Source: Cordilura impudica (taxonomy: Eukaryota; Arthropoda; Insecta; Diptera; Scathophagidae). From it: 64,000 nucleotides of DNA. The stretch lies in the NCBI GenBank assembly GCA_963682025.1, contig CAVMKG010000141.1, forward strand, positions 118,501 through 182,500. The letters run 5' to 3'. Each line of letters begins with the position of its first letter. The stretch's first letter is position 1. The notes beneath the pieces are model-generated. The model ran no database searches. It worked only from the letters and a program-made list of their open reading frames with translations, and had not been told where the DNA came from. Positions 1-10,903 of the stretch are shown piece by piece. A program made the position numbers and the translations under genes.

Positions 1-64
1 GTAGTAGTTTTCGTTACAAAATTGTGTAATTGTTTTAGTATTTATGACGATTTATTTAAAATTT

Positions 65-432
65 CTTTACTATTTGAGAATCTGGAACACTAATTTTTAT
101 CACGTCATTTAAGTGATTTAAAATGGTAGCTTGTGCTCCGCCACAAACAAACACAACTTTACCTCCAATTTTTTTACCATTTAAGTGGTAGGATACACCT
201 TCATTTCCAAAAACGTATTTATTTTGGGTGTGCTCTTAGCAATTTGAGCTTTTCTCATATGACACTCACGGACTGCATGACGCTCTATGTGGGTCAATCC
301 TCCAACAATACCAACATTAAATATAACACATTTTTTTCCATGGGTCTTGTCCTGGACAAGCCATGGAAATCTTTCTTTCCACTCATCGCGAAAACCCGGC
401 GCATATCGTTTAGTTTTTCTAAAAAAAAACAT
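65..432 (-). pseudogene. hAT-like/BED-finger transposon ORF, N-terminal part, frameshifted
   Basis: Read on the minus strand, an open frame begins MFFFRKTKRYAPGFRDEW and continues through FPWL, GLTHIERHA and an H that could close a zinc finger. This resembles the BED-type N-terminus of hAT-related insect multicopy proteins, but one expected cysteine (CVIC) reads CVIF. After a stop near position 181 the similarity continues in other frames (LCLFVAEHKLPF, then HLNDVIKISVPDSQIVKKF), so at least one frameshift and several stops are present. Such proteins normally bind transposon ends in the nucleus. The copy may run past the left edge of the window. Family placement is from recalled patterns; the broken state is seen directly. 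Confidence 0.45.
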
Positions 433-1609
433 ATAATCAGTAAATACTTTATTTCCTACCCATTCTCTTTGTCATTCATTATACTTATTTTTATTATAAG
501 TGGTATGAAATCTAGTTTTCACCGCGTATTGATAGAGAAACGCTTTTTAGAATAATATCAACAGCTTATCGAATAATTTTAGTGGTGTGCAAAACATTAT
601 AATTTCGATTACTTTGCATTATCACTTACAACAGTGTTGCCAATGATTTAAACATTTCTCACAATAAACCCACTAAAATAAATTAAAATAAGGTATAAAG
701 AAAAGGTACTAAATCACTTGCGGCGGTATTGCGGTATTTTTGCAAGTGAAAAAGTACTGAAAAAAATACTAAAGTATTAACTTTTCCATCACTGATACAG
801 CCGAACAAAAACGAAAATACTCACCAAAGAGTAAAGTAAGCAACAATTTCATTCAGTCTTATGGAAGCTTTTGAACAAAGCAAGTCTACGTCGCGTTGTC
901 TTGTGAATTTTTACATTGGTTTTTAATAGGTACTAGTGATGCCAGGAGATTTTTTCAGAAATCTCTACGCTTATGAAAAAAATTCCCTTTTTTCCTTACA
1001 CCCACTTTTTTCCCTACACTACTTTTTTTTTAAATTTATTTTTAATTTGTACATTTTCAATTTCAATTATGTAAAAATAACATAAAAACAAAGAAAAAAA
1101 TATAAAAAATAAGATAAAAATATCATGAGAATTACATAAGAATAATATAAAAAACATACAGATTTTATAAAAAAAAAGTTTTACAATTCTGTATAATTCA
1201 TCTTTTTGATATGGCTAGATGTGAATTTAAAATTTACACAACTAAATAAAATGGCTTGCAAATGAGATGTTACAACTCAAACAAAATATTTGTTCTTGGT
1301 TTTCAGTGTTGCCGTTTTAGCTTTTTAGTTGCTAGATTTAACAATTTTTTTTTGTCGTTTAGCATCCAAAATTTATCAAAAGATGCTAGATGCTAACTTA
1401 GAATCTTTTATTAATAAAAAGTTGCTTTTAGCATCTTTTTTTGATATTTTTTTTTTTTCATTATTTTTGAATATATAATTTTAATGGTATTGATATGTTT
1501 TAATTTCTCAAAGTAATTTTGTGTACTACTCCTTTTACCACTCTGCTCGTTTCTTTCAACAAATATAACAAAACATTTTGAAATCGAAGTATGTAAACAC
1601 CAACAACAG
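433..1609. other. AT-rich stretch, no gene seen
   Basis: No coding pattern, RNA gene or clear repeat boundary was recognised. The sequence is AT-rich with several homopolymer runs. Confidence 0.5.
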
Positions 1610-2162
1610 TTTTTAATGAATTAGAAAGGCGATTGCCAAAAAATATTATTGCATTGAAAAAATGCCATAATTTTCAATACAAAACACATTAAATCGGGGG
1701 TAAAAGAACAGATAACCAATATATTAGAAGAGTTTAAATTTATATCATCTGAAACCGAAAAAATTCAAATCCATTGGAGTTATATCACAGAACAAAACTG
1801 GGATACAACACTGAATACAACCTCTTTATGGATTAAAAAATTCTATTGGCGAAAATCCATTTAACGAGTTATCAATATTTGTATTGTCTATATTAGTTTT
1901 GTCTTTCTCAAAAGCCGAAGTTAAACGTTTGTTTAGTTTAATGGCTTTAGTAAAAGCAAACTTCGAACAGAATAAAATCCGAGTTGTTATGTTCTGTAAT
2001 ACGTATAAAAGAAGGATTGAAATTGAAAAATCGGTGCTGTCACACTTACAATATACCGAGCGATGTCGTTGATAAAAGTCGTCAGAAAAATATCAGAGCC
2101 AAGAAGAATGTGAAGATGAAGACATCACAGAAATGCTAGATTCCATAAACCAATTATACTAA
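1610..2162 (+). pseudogene. hAT transposase C-terminal (dimerisation) region, decayed
   Basis: The plus-strand translation gives LERRLPKNIIALKKM, then ETEKIQIHWSYI, then a segment from PFNELSIFVLSIL through SFSKAEVKRLFSLMALVK. This matches the layout of the hAT-family C-terminal dimerisation domain, where LPFSNADVERVFS-like is typical. The last part needs a frame change: after the open frame at 1884-2072, the next frame reads EGLKLKNRCCHTYNIPSDVV and ends DSINQLY-stop near 2162. The catalytic core upstream is not visible. It is a fragment of a cut-and-paste transposase, broken by at least two frameshifts. Confidence 0.6.
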
Positions 2163-2506
2163 TATAATCGTATCTTTTGATAATGTAATTTCTGTTATAT
2201 TTTAAATAAAAAAAAAAATCCCTCTAAAATTAAATATATTTAATTTAAGTTTAAAATAAACTCAATTTGATGTTAAAAAATTTTTCAGATGAAATCCAAA
2301 ATAATTTTAATTAAAATTTAAAAAATATAAATCGAAACATATGTATGTTTTATATTAATTTTTCGATTTAAAAACGAAAGAATTTATTAATAAGTATAAA
2401 ATTTTTCAATATAAAGGTAATGAAATTTGAAACAAAAATTTTGTATCTTTTTTTTAGACTCCAGTACGTTTAAGCATCTTTTTTGCAATTTAGCATCTTT
2501 CCAATT

Positions 2507-2757
2507 TCAAATTATGGCAATACTATTGGTTTTAAAAGATTTTTTATAACAGTGGTTATAAGCATGTATACTTAGATCTGATTTATCGCATTTTAATATA
2601 ATTTCAAAAGCCTTGCATCTGCATTTATAGTCGTCACCTTTGACCTGCTGCAGCCATCCATTAGCTTCTCGTCTCTCAACTAACTGAAGCAAAATCTTTA
2701 TGTTCTGTATTTCTTTGACGTGTTTTCAGCATTATCGAAAAATGAATCGGACATTTT
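2507..2757 (-). pseudogene. BED-type zinc-finger N-terminus of a hAT-like element
   Basis: On the minus strand the text MSDSFFDNAENTSKKY is followed, after a stop, by NGWLQQVKGDDYKCRCKAFE and LKCDKSDLSIHA. This is the pattern W-L-x-V-x-GDD-x-KC-x-C...S-D-L-x-H-A of a BED-like finger at the start of many hAT-related proteins. It points away from the hAT C-terminal fragment at 1610-2162, so the two are not one intact gene. No catalytic region follows on this strand. Small decayed fragment. Confidence 0.5.
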
Positions 2758-3511
2758 TCTAAAATAAATTATGTTTCTAAAATTAATTATGTTCAAATTT
2801 ATAATATTTTAATGTAATGCACAAAAAAGTGTTTTATACTTGTCATTGTTATTAAAGAATCCACATATTTACTTCCTTCATATTAAGGAGTTATTACCAG
2901 ACTTAAAAAGACTTTAAAGTTTAAAATTGAAAAAAATCATGCGATATTTAAGAAATACATTCAAAATAGTTTTGACTGAAATTTTTGGCAGTTTTAGTTT
3001 TGCCTTGTATCAGTAAAATGTTCAGATATTAACTAAAAAAAAAAAACAATTTGTTAAATATTTTCATCTTAATTATCTTAATTAATTTAAAGACACAAAG
3101 ATAGATTTAATACAATAAAAATAAGTTAGAGTTGAAAGTTGATCTATGCGGACTCACAAATACTAATAGGTCTGGAAAATTGAAAAGGATTGTAAAAAAT
3201 AAAATGCACCTTTATATTAAAAAATTTTAATTAAAAAGAGAATTACAAAATAAACCATTTACCTGGTTAAACTTAATATTGTTTGTAATTATCTGGATCA
3301 GGTTAGTATTTAAATTGGGATAAACCGGGTGTCATTGTGCCAATTTATGACCTAAAATATGTAGACACCTCTATAAAATGCTGAAAATTCAGAGCATTTG
3401 TTGTAATAATTCAGTAATAGGTTTATCAAAGTGTTTACATATTCAAATATTTTATATACATTTGTTACAAATAGAGCAAGATGTCCAGATATTAATGTAA
3501 ACGTAAAACCC

Positions 3512-3565
3512 AGGTGGAGGGTATCACAGACTCGGCATAGCCGAATTTAACACTCTTACTTGTTG
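3512..3565 (+). repeat. DINE-B 3' end fragment
   Basis: GGTGGAGGGTAT is followed by a hairpin (CTCGGCATAGCCGAA, one mismatch) and ACACTCTTACTTGTT. The same terminus occurs at 6621, 22001, 29203, 31421 and 62263. Only the 3' end is recognisable here. Confidence 0.7.
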
Positions 3566-5109
3566 TATTTGCATTCGATGTAAATGCTATTTAACAATCC
3601 CTACGATAAGTATTTAATGACCTTTCAGTTAGTCAAGAAATTTAGAATATAACATAATCGTTTGGGAGTCATTTTATCAAAGAAATTTTATTTAAACTAT
3701 GTACAATAAAATTACTCGCTATAGTTTTAATACTTATCAATATCCATAGATTTTTTTTATTTACTTTTTTTCAAAATTATGACAGCTTTAAACATCATCT
3801 GACATTAATGTGCGTTCAGCCTGAGAAAAAAATAATGTTTAAGATTAATCTTGAATCTCTTTCTTCGGATCTACACATATTTTGATGGCCATATTTTTGA
3901 GTCGCAACCAAATAGTGATATTATCATTTAATCTTGACATTTGCGTTTACTTTATTTTTTAACGAAAAATAAAGAAGAAAAAACACAAAAACCTGACATG
4001 ACTACCCCAAAAACTAAATTCACTTAAAAAAAAAACACCAGACATACATACATTTTTTTTCTTCTTTAAAAAATGTTATTATCTTCAGTTTAACATCAAT
4101 AAGTCTTTAGTATTGTTGTCAAAACCATTAATAATCATAATGTTTTTGTAACAAGGCAGAATATACCAAGAAAAACAAGAAGACGAAGTTTGTGGAAAAA
4201 ATTTGTTGAAAAAAAAATGAGCGTCAAAAATTAAATTAATGCAAGTTTTGCATGATACAATCGAAAGGCACAAAAAAAAAACTTCAATACAAAACTGGTT
4301 AAAAACCTATTAAACAAATGCAAAATGTCAGTCAAAATCAACAATTTAATATCTGACTAATAATGAATTTGGCTCAAACTGAAGAACAAAAAAAAAATAT
4401 ATATACAAACGAAACTGTGTTTTGAGCAACAGTCTCATGTAAATGTCAAATGATTGATGAATTAATGTTTTGTGTTTTGTTTTTTTTTGCGATATTCTAA
4501 AACAAATATTTATCATAAAATTAAAAAAAAAAATAAATTATGTTTATTTATTAAGAAGAAAAAAAAAAAACATCTACCTAAAGTGAAGGGATTTTTTTTT
4601 AACAAATTAAATTACAAAATATAATTAAACTTTTTGAATATCATGGCTTGAGTACGAGTTGCCAGTGTAATGGAAAATAAAAAAAAACCATACAAGATTT
4701 TCACTAATGACTCACAATTTTTCCCTCATAACAAACGGTTAAATCATTTATCACTTGTCAAAAAATGAGTAGACATTTAATAAATGATTTTATTGTATTG
4801 AATGGAAACATAACAACATCATCTTTACTTGGCCACAACCAAGGAACTGAGAACAGTGACGACTGACTGACTGAATCGTGTAAGGGCTTCGAAGTAACCT
4901 TTCAGGGAGGTATACCTAGAAAAGAAGTTCAGTTAGCCACTGCTACCCTCATTACAGACTCGTTGTGATGCTCTTTTTGTTCTCTTATAGAATACCAAAT
5001 TCGTATATACTTAGCTTAAGCATCGATTTCTCAAAGTCAATAGAGTCAAGAACTAAACTTTTTTTAAATCACTTATAGCAAGCAACTGCAGGGGCTCTAC
5101 TAATATAAA
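3566..5109. other. AT-rich stretch, no gene seen
   Basis: Several A and T homopolymers are present. The short open frames show no recognisable domain and have simple-sequence composition. Confidence 0.5.
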
Positions 5110-5455
5110 AATATCTATTATTATTTATTATTTCAACCGGTTAATTTTTCGTTTTTTATTTTTCATTTTTCGTTTTTCATTTTTAATTTTTTATTTTTCA
5201 TTTTTTGTTTTTTATTTTTATTTTTTATTTTTAATTTTTCATACTTTATTTTTCTTTTTTCATTTTTATTTTTAATTTTTTATTTCTCATTTTTTTTCAT
5301 TTTTTCGTTTTTTATTTTTAATTTTTTATTTTTCATTTTACGGTTTTTATTTTTCATATTTAATTTTTAATTTTTTATTTTTAACTTTTTATTTTTTATT
5401 TTTCAGTTTTTATTTTTTAGTTTTTATTTTTTATTTTTTAAAAATGTATTTTTCT
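5110..5455. repeat. Degenerate TTTTTATT/TTTTTCATT simple-sequence array
   Basis: Alternating blocks of T5-6 with ATT, CATT, CG or AATT fill the interval. It is of the same type as the arrays at 8491-8790, 34326-35450 and (opposite strand) 61553-61745, all of which lie near DINE ends. Confidence 0.85.
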
Positions 5456-5479
5456 TATAATAATATTTTTTTAAGCAGT

Positions 5480-6620
5480 ACTCACTCTTGAAATAGTAAT
5501 TTTTTTCTCAAAGAAGTATTTTTTTTTAAAGTACTTTTATCCTAAAAAATCTTTATATAAAAAATAACCTTTCTTAAAAAACCCCAATTTAAAAACAATA
5601 GCTTTTCTTAAAAATTTAAAAGAACCCATTCTCAAAAAAAAAAAAAAAACTACTTAAAAATGTTAATTTTTTTAAAATAACTCTATTCTTAAAACATTAC
5701 ATTTTCTTCGCAAAATATCTCTTCTTATAAAAGTCGCTTTTCTTAAAAATTGAATCGTTTTAAGAAAAATTCAAACCTGAAATATTTGTAAATCTTTTCA
5801 TGTAAAATATTAACGTTTCATTACCTTCCTTTTCATGAGATCAATGACGAAAGGTAATTTTCTTTAAAATTATATTTATTTAATTATCATTTCTAATAAA
5901 AGTAAATTTCCTAATAAAAAGTAAATTTTTCTTAAAAAATGAAATTTTATACAAAAAGTAAAATATATTTTATATATTTTTTCTAAAAAAGGTACCTCTT
6001 TAACAAAAATATCTTTTGCTTAACAGTACATTTTCTTAAAGAAGTACCTATTCCAAACAAGTACCTTTTCTTAGAAAGGTACATTTTTTTGAAAAAAAGT
6101 GTCTCTCAATTAAATTTTCTCATAAAAGTACATTTTTTAAAGGAGTACCTTTTCTTAAACTTTTTTTTCTTAAAAATTTAGTTCTTCTTCAAAAGTACAT
6201 TTTCGTCAAAAGGTGTCTTCTTTTAGAAAAATACATATTCTTCAAAAAAAGTACCTTTTCTTAAAAAAGTATCTTTTCTTAAAAGAGTTCATTGTCATAA
6301 AAGTTACATTTTGTTAAAAATTTACCTTTTCTTAAATTTTTTTTTTCTTAAAAAAGTATTTCTTCTTCAAAAATAAATTTTCTTGAAATATGTTTTACCC
6401 AAAAAAAGTTTTATTTTCCTAAAAAAGTATACTATTATTAAAAGGTAAACTTTCTCAAAAAGTATATTTTCTTTTAAAAGTAAATTTTTCGTCAAAAAGT
6501 ACCTTTTTTCAAAAAATTAACTTTTCTTCAATAAAGTACATTTTATTAAACTACTACCTTTTCTTAAGAAACTACCTTTCTTGAAAAAAGTTTCCTTTGT
6601 TAAAAAGTACCTTTTCTTAA
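5480..6620. repeat. Degenerate minisatellite, unit about 18-20 bp, left half
   Basis: Variants of AAAGTACCTTTTCTTAAAA recur throughout with indels. The same array resumes at 10904, so the two halves look like one array split by the transposon cluster between them. Confidence 0.85.
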
Positions 6621-7752
6621 ACAAATAAGAGTGTTAAATTCGGCTGTGCCGAATCTTTGGTATCCTCCACTTTGGTTTGAGTATTGATAATAAATGTAAA
6701 CAAAATATTTGAAAAAGTAAACAATTTATTAAATTTAATACCAAATTATTTCAGCATATTCTTTGGGTAGATCCGCTTAACAAATGACTTTTGTTTATTT
6801 CAAGAGTTGGTCTATAGAGCTCTCTCACATTATTAATTCGCGCTCCAACGAGGAAAGATCGTTTTCGTCTTTTCTATTATTTAGGATAAAAGGAAACACG
6901 TTTCGGTGTTTGTTTTTTGGTTAACGTGGTTGCTGATCGGCATGCATTTAAGTTATATACCTATATGCATGCATTTCCGGTTATATGACATAATTAGTTA
7001 ATTAATTTAGTTTTTGCAAATTAAATAGCTCGCCCTAACCTCCATTGCGAAGGTAGTGGTTGTGTAGGGTGGCTATACGCGTTAAAGCGCGCTAGTTGGA
7101 GATGGCTGTATAGTTTCTTATAACTGGCCAAATAATTCTTCATTGCGGCCGTATAGGTCGGATGGAGTAACAAAATAATAACCAAGAAAACTCACTCATT
7201 TTTTTTCCCAAAATATTGCCATATTCGGAAAACATAGAAAATAAATTTTTTTACATATTAAAAGGGAGTTTTCACTAAGAAATTTGGGGTAACACAAAAT
7301 AACACAATACAATACAAAATCTAACCCAGTGATGCCAACTTTTGATTTTGAATTAAATTATGTTAATAAAATATATTTTCATTTATTGACTCCAAATACT
7401 ACTACCTGGGAATTATTATCGAACTTAAATTTTTTGGGTTTTACTTTGCCTGCCATGAAGTCAAATTTATTAAGTCATCATGAACACTGGTTCAAATTAG
7501 GGATGCCAAACGCAAAAAACCAAATGTCCCAAATGTGCCAATTTTATTTTCTGAAAAATTTCAAATTTACATCCAAAAAAATTATGACAAATAATATATA
7601 GATAACATTCTCATCAAATTCCGCTTTATTTATGTTCAAATTTTTATGTTCGCAATTCTTAAATATCATTTGAGGTTTTCTAAACCTCATTGAATTTAAA
7701 TTAATATTGTCCTATCCTGAAATGCTATTAATGTCTCCTCAATCGCAATATT
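6621..7752 (-). mobile_element. DINE-B element (Helentron-like, non-autonomous), long copy
   Basis: The element starts at its 3' terminus (minus strand), with the hairpin ATTCGGC-TGT-GCCGAAT and ATACCCTCC-type subterminal repeat at 6637-6668. It shares about 1.1 kb with 22001-24092: the blocks around CGCGCTCCAACGAGG, CGGCATGCATTTA, CCCTAACCTCCATTGCGAAG and GGATGCCAAACGCAAAAAAC occur in both in the same order. A shorter relative lies at 28644-29205 in the opposite orientation. Its left part abuts the minisatellite, and its right end is broken by insertion of the DINE-A copy in a T run (CGCAATATTTTT). It has no coding capacity; the short open frame at 7329-7601 lies inside the repeat and has no recognisable domain. 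Helentron affinity is inferred from structure. Confidence 0.75.
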
Positions 7753-8490
7753 TTTATACCCTATACCACTATGTGGTTTGGGTATAATGACTTTGTGCTG
7801 CTGTTTGTAACAACCAAAAATATTTGACCTAGACCCATCTTTAATTATACCGATCGAATCAGAATCACTTTCTGAGTTGATTTAACAATGTCCGTCCGTC
7901 CGTCCGTCCGTTCGTCCGTCTGTGTGTCCATGTAAAGCTTGTAATCAAACTGCAGGTCGCAAATATGAATATATTTTGATGAAATTTGGTATATAAGCTT
8001 TTATCGGCCATGGGATGAACGCTATTGAAATTGGTGAGAATCGGTCCATGTTCAGACCTAGCCCCCATACAAATTACCCCTATGAAATCGACATAAATTG
8101 CCATGAGATCCAAATTGTCATAGAGATCTTACTCAAATTGGGTTTTGTATGCGTTCATTACGTCCATTAATGAGTAGTCCAAAAATGATACATTTGGCCC
8201 CATATAGAGCTGCTTCCCGATCTTCACTTAAATCTATTAAAAAACAAAAATATTGCACTGATTCTTCTCAGATTTTGTTTGTATATATTTTTGCAAAATA
8301 CAGGAGGCTTTAGCAAACATAATCAGGATCAGTCCATTTTTGGACCTAGTCCCCATATAGATATAGCATCCGATATGAACTTTTGGTTTTTGTTTATTTA
8401 CTATGTCCAGTTAGTTGGGCCTAAGAGATAGGGCATTGTATAGGGTATCGTATAGTCGGTCTAGACCGACTATAATTTTCTTACTTGTTT
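7753..8490 (+). mobile_element. DINE-A element, full-length copy
   Basis: The 5' end is TATACCCTATACCACTATGTG. A GTCC/GTCT microsatellite lies at about 7889-7932. The 3' part has GTATAGGGTATC (complement of the 5' block), then a perfect 24-bp palindrome at 8451-8474 centred on GTCGGTCTAGACCGAC, then ATTTTCTTACTTGTT. These are the hallmarks described for DINE-1/INE-1 elements (5' inverted repeats, GTCY core, 3' stem-loop). Other copies: 49058-49850 (-), 59521-60212 (+), 60775-61552 (-) and fragments. Confidence 0.85.
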
Positions 8491-8790
8491 ATTTTTCTTT
8501 TTTAATTTTTCATTTTTAATTTTTTATTTTTTATTTTTAATTTTTCATTTGTTTACCTTTTTCATTTTTATTTTTAATTTTTCATTTTTAATTCTTCATT
8601 TTTTATTTTTGATTTTTTATTTTTAATTTTTTTTTTTTTTTTAATTTTTAATTTTTCGTTTTTGGTTTTTCACATTTTAGTTTTCATATTTTAGTTTTCA
8701 TTTCTTGTTTTTCTTTTTTTATTTCTCATTTTTCATTTTTCATTTTTAATTTTTTATTTTTCATTTTTTATTGTGTTTTCTTTAAATAAA
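8491..8790. repeat. TTTTTATT/TTTTTAATT simple-sequence array abutting DINE-A
   Basis: The array starts right at the CTTACTTGTT terminus of the DINE-A copy and consists of T-rich blocks with ATT, AATT and CATT spacers. Confidence 0.85.
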
Positions 8791-8935
8791 TTAATACATA
8801 AAATTTTTTTTTTTGTTAATTTACATTGTTTTCTTTTTATTAACAACAGGTAGTTTAGATGTTTAATTTGCTTTAGATGTTGAATTTATACTCCCTAATA
8901 TTAACTCGTAGTGTCTGCTTGTAGTCAAAGTTTTG

Positions 8936-9573
8936 ATCGATTTTTAACCCCTTTCCCATGACCCAATCGATCTGAAACTATGCAGGCTGGCTCGTGGCGA
9001 TGACCAAATGATCCAACAAACTTTTTTTGTGATGCCAAAACAATGGAAACTTCTAAATTTTTTATATATTATAACCAGTTTTTATTATATTATTACCACA
9101 ACGACCAGAAAAACAGCAAGTCCAGCTATGACAACAATACAACATTTAGAATGACAACAAGAACAATACAGAAACATATATTTTTTAAATTTTTTGTACT
9201 TCTTCAGTGATTTCTCGGGACCTATTAAAAAGATTTTCATGATTTTTGAAACAGAAACCTTTACATTATGTTGGCAATCATTCTCGCTAAAAACGAGCGC
9301 CCCAGTAATCCTATTAAGGGCGTGATCGTGACAAGAACAACATAGACAAATCATATTTTTTCAAGCCTTTTTTTTACTTCTTCATTCAACTCTCGGGACC
9401 TAATAAACCGATTTGGACAATTTTAAACAGTAGGCTTCTCAGGAGGTTAGTAAATCATTTTTTATGCCAATGATCGCCCTAGCTGCCCGATTGAAGCCGT
9501 CATCGTGATTTCCACAAACGGACAGACGGACATCGCTGTAGCAACTCCGCTTGTTATAAGGATCACAAATATA
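8936..9573 (-). mobile_element. DINE-C element, part upstream of the mariner insertion
   Basis: The sequence closely follows 27962-28540: CAGGCTCGTGGCGA, ACAACAAGTCCAGCTATGACAAC, CTCGGGACCTAT, CTGCCCGATT and the ACGGACAGACGGACAT microsatellite occur in the same order. It contains two direct internal repeats of roughly 170 bp, each with GGGACCTA...CGATTT...GTGATCGTGA or a variant. The element continues after the mariner at 10803. Orientation is minus because the GACGGACA microsatellite and the AGGGTATA-type end lie to the right. Confidence 0.75.
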
Positions 9574-9600
9574 CGAGGGCGGATCAATCAGTCCGTGACT
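9572..9600. repeat. mariner left TIR with TA target duplication
   Basis: The TA is followed by CGAGGGCGGATCAATCAGTC and CGTGACT. It pairs with 10776-10804 with a few mismatches. Confidence 0.93.
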
Positions 9601-10802
9601 TTTCGAACTTCCCTCGTAGTTGTATGAAATGCAATACTGCTCCCATCAAGTACCACCTGTTGATAGATTACTGTAAAATTTTGAGTAAGTTCCGTCATTT
9701 ACTTTGCATTTAACAGCTGTTCAAAACATACAACCTCGTGGTTTTTTTTTTAAATGGAAAAAAGTGAACTTCGAGTGCTCAATAAACATTATTTTTTGCG
9801 GAAAAAAAAAACCGTCAATCAAATCAAGGAAAAGCTTGATAAATTCTATGGGGGCTCTGCACCATCGATTTCAATGGTAAAAAGGTGGTTTACTGACTTT
9901 CGTTGTGGTCACACAAATACAATTGACGCTGAACGTTCTGGACGGCCAATTGAGGTCAATATACTCGAAATTGTCAAAAAATCCACAATATGGTGTTGGC
10001 CGATCGAAGATTAAAAGTGCGCGAGATTGTTGATAGCATAGGCATTTCATATGGCAGTATGGTTTCGATTTTAAATGGTCAGTTGGGTTTAAGAAAGCTG
10101 TCTGCAAGATGATTGCCGCGTTTGCTCTCAATAGACCATAAACGCAATTCGAATGAGTTTTTGAGGCGTTTTGTAACTGTGGCTGAAACATGGATCCATT
10201 ACAACACTCCGCAGTCTAAACAATGGGTTTCTCCGGGTGAACCGGCTCCGAAGAAGGCCAAGGTAAGTTTGTCGGCCATAAGGTGATGGCAGCAGTTTTT
10301 TTGGGATGCACGCGGGATAATCCACATCGATTATCTTCAAAAGGGAAAACCAATAAACGGCGAATATTATGCCAACTTATTGGACCGATTTAACGAGGAT
10401 TAAAAAAAATTGACCCATAAGGCCAAGAAAAAAGTTATTTTTCATCAAGATAATGCACGGATGCACACGAGTGCAGTCTCAATGGCAAAATTCCATGAAT
10501 TGGAACACGAATTGGTACCTAATCTGCCATATTCTCCGCATTTATCCCGCAGTGACTATTTCCTATTTCCAAACCTAAAGAAATGGCTCGGTAGAAAGAG
10601 ATTTAACTCCAACGATGAAATTATTGATCAAACAAATGCCCATTTTATGGACCACGAAAAATCCTATTTTTTGGAAGGGATAAAAAAATGGGAGAAATGT
10701 TAAAATAAGTGTATTGAGCTAGAAGGAGATTAGGTTGAAAAATATTTTTTTTTTTTGCAAAAAATTCATTCTAAAAGTCACGGAATTATTGATCCGTCCT
10801 CG
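9574..10802 (+). mobile_element. mariner (Tc1/mariner, irritans-like) element with both TIRs and TA duplication
   Basis: The left TIR CGAGGGCGGATCAATCAGTC and the right TIR, read in reverse complement as CGAGGACGGATCAATAATTC, are imperfect inverted repeats of about 27 bp. They are flanked by TA at 9572-9573 and 10803-10804, the classic mariner target. The element is 1229 bp, close to the usual ~1.3 kb. The transposase inside is dead. It sits in a DINE-C copy: the undisturbed copy at 28527 reads GATCACAAATATATATATTT, matching the fused flanks. Confidence 0.93.
9754..10703 (+). pseudogene. mariner transposase, inactivated
   Basis: The product would bind the TIRs and cut and paste the element in the nucleus. 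The N-terminal helix-turn-helix part is visible (LNKHYFLRKKKTVNQIKEKL, MVKRWFTDFRCGHTNTIDAE). A one-base loss in an A run near 9975 shifts the frame; the other frame continues VLADRRLKVREIVDSIGISY and LGLRKLSAR. A TGA replaces a conserved Trp after LSAR. Further stops follow SAIR and RFNED. In the catalytic core the first Asp is replaced by Ala (VAETWIHY, normally V-D-E-TW or GDETW). The second and third are present in HQDNA and SRSDYF, spaced by 34 residues (D34D, mariner type). YSPHLSRSDYFLF corresponds to the YSPDLAPSDYHLF signature. Clearly dead. Confidence 0.93.
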
Positions 10803-10804
10803 TA
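10776..10804. repeat. mariner right TIR with TA target duplication
   Basis: AGTCACGGAATTATTGATCC followed by GTCCTCG and TA is the inverted partner of 9572-9600. Confidence 0.93.
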
Positions 10805-10903
10805 TGTATTTTATGGGTTCGAACATTTTTTTTCTAATTATTACAAACGGAATGACAAACCTATATATACCCTCTCCACACTGGGATGGAGGGTAAAATA
10901 AAA
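10803..10903 (-). mobile_element. DINE-C element, part downstream of the mariner
   Basis: TATTTTATGGGTTCGAAC, TACAAACGGAATGACAAAC and CTATATATACCCTCTCC, then GGATGGAGGGTAAAA, form the (reverse-complement) 5' block of a DINE element with its internal inverted repeat. It matches the end of the copy at 28643. Confidence 0.8.

Noticed and set aside
7329..7601. 90-codon open frame in DINE-B
   Set aside because: The homologous copy at 23660-23900 does not keep the frame, so it is not a conserved gene.
9085..9354. 89-codon minus-strand frame with a hydrophobic, Cys-rich end (and its relative at 27978-28187)
   Set aside because: Both lie inside DINE-C copies, are not conserved in length, and have no known domain; a membrane peptide is not supported.
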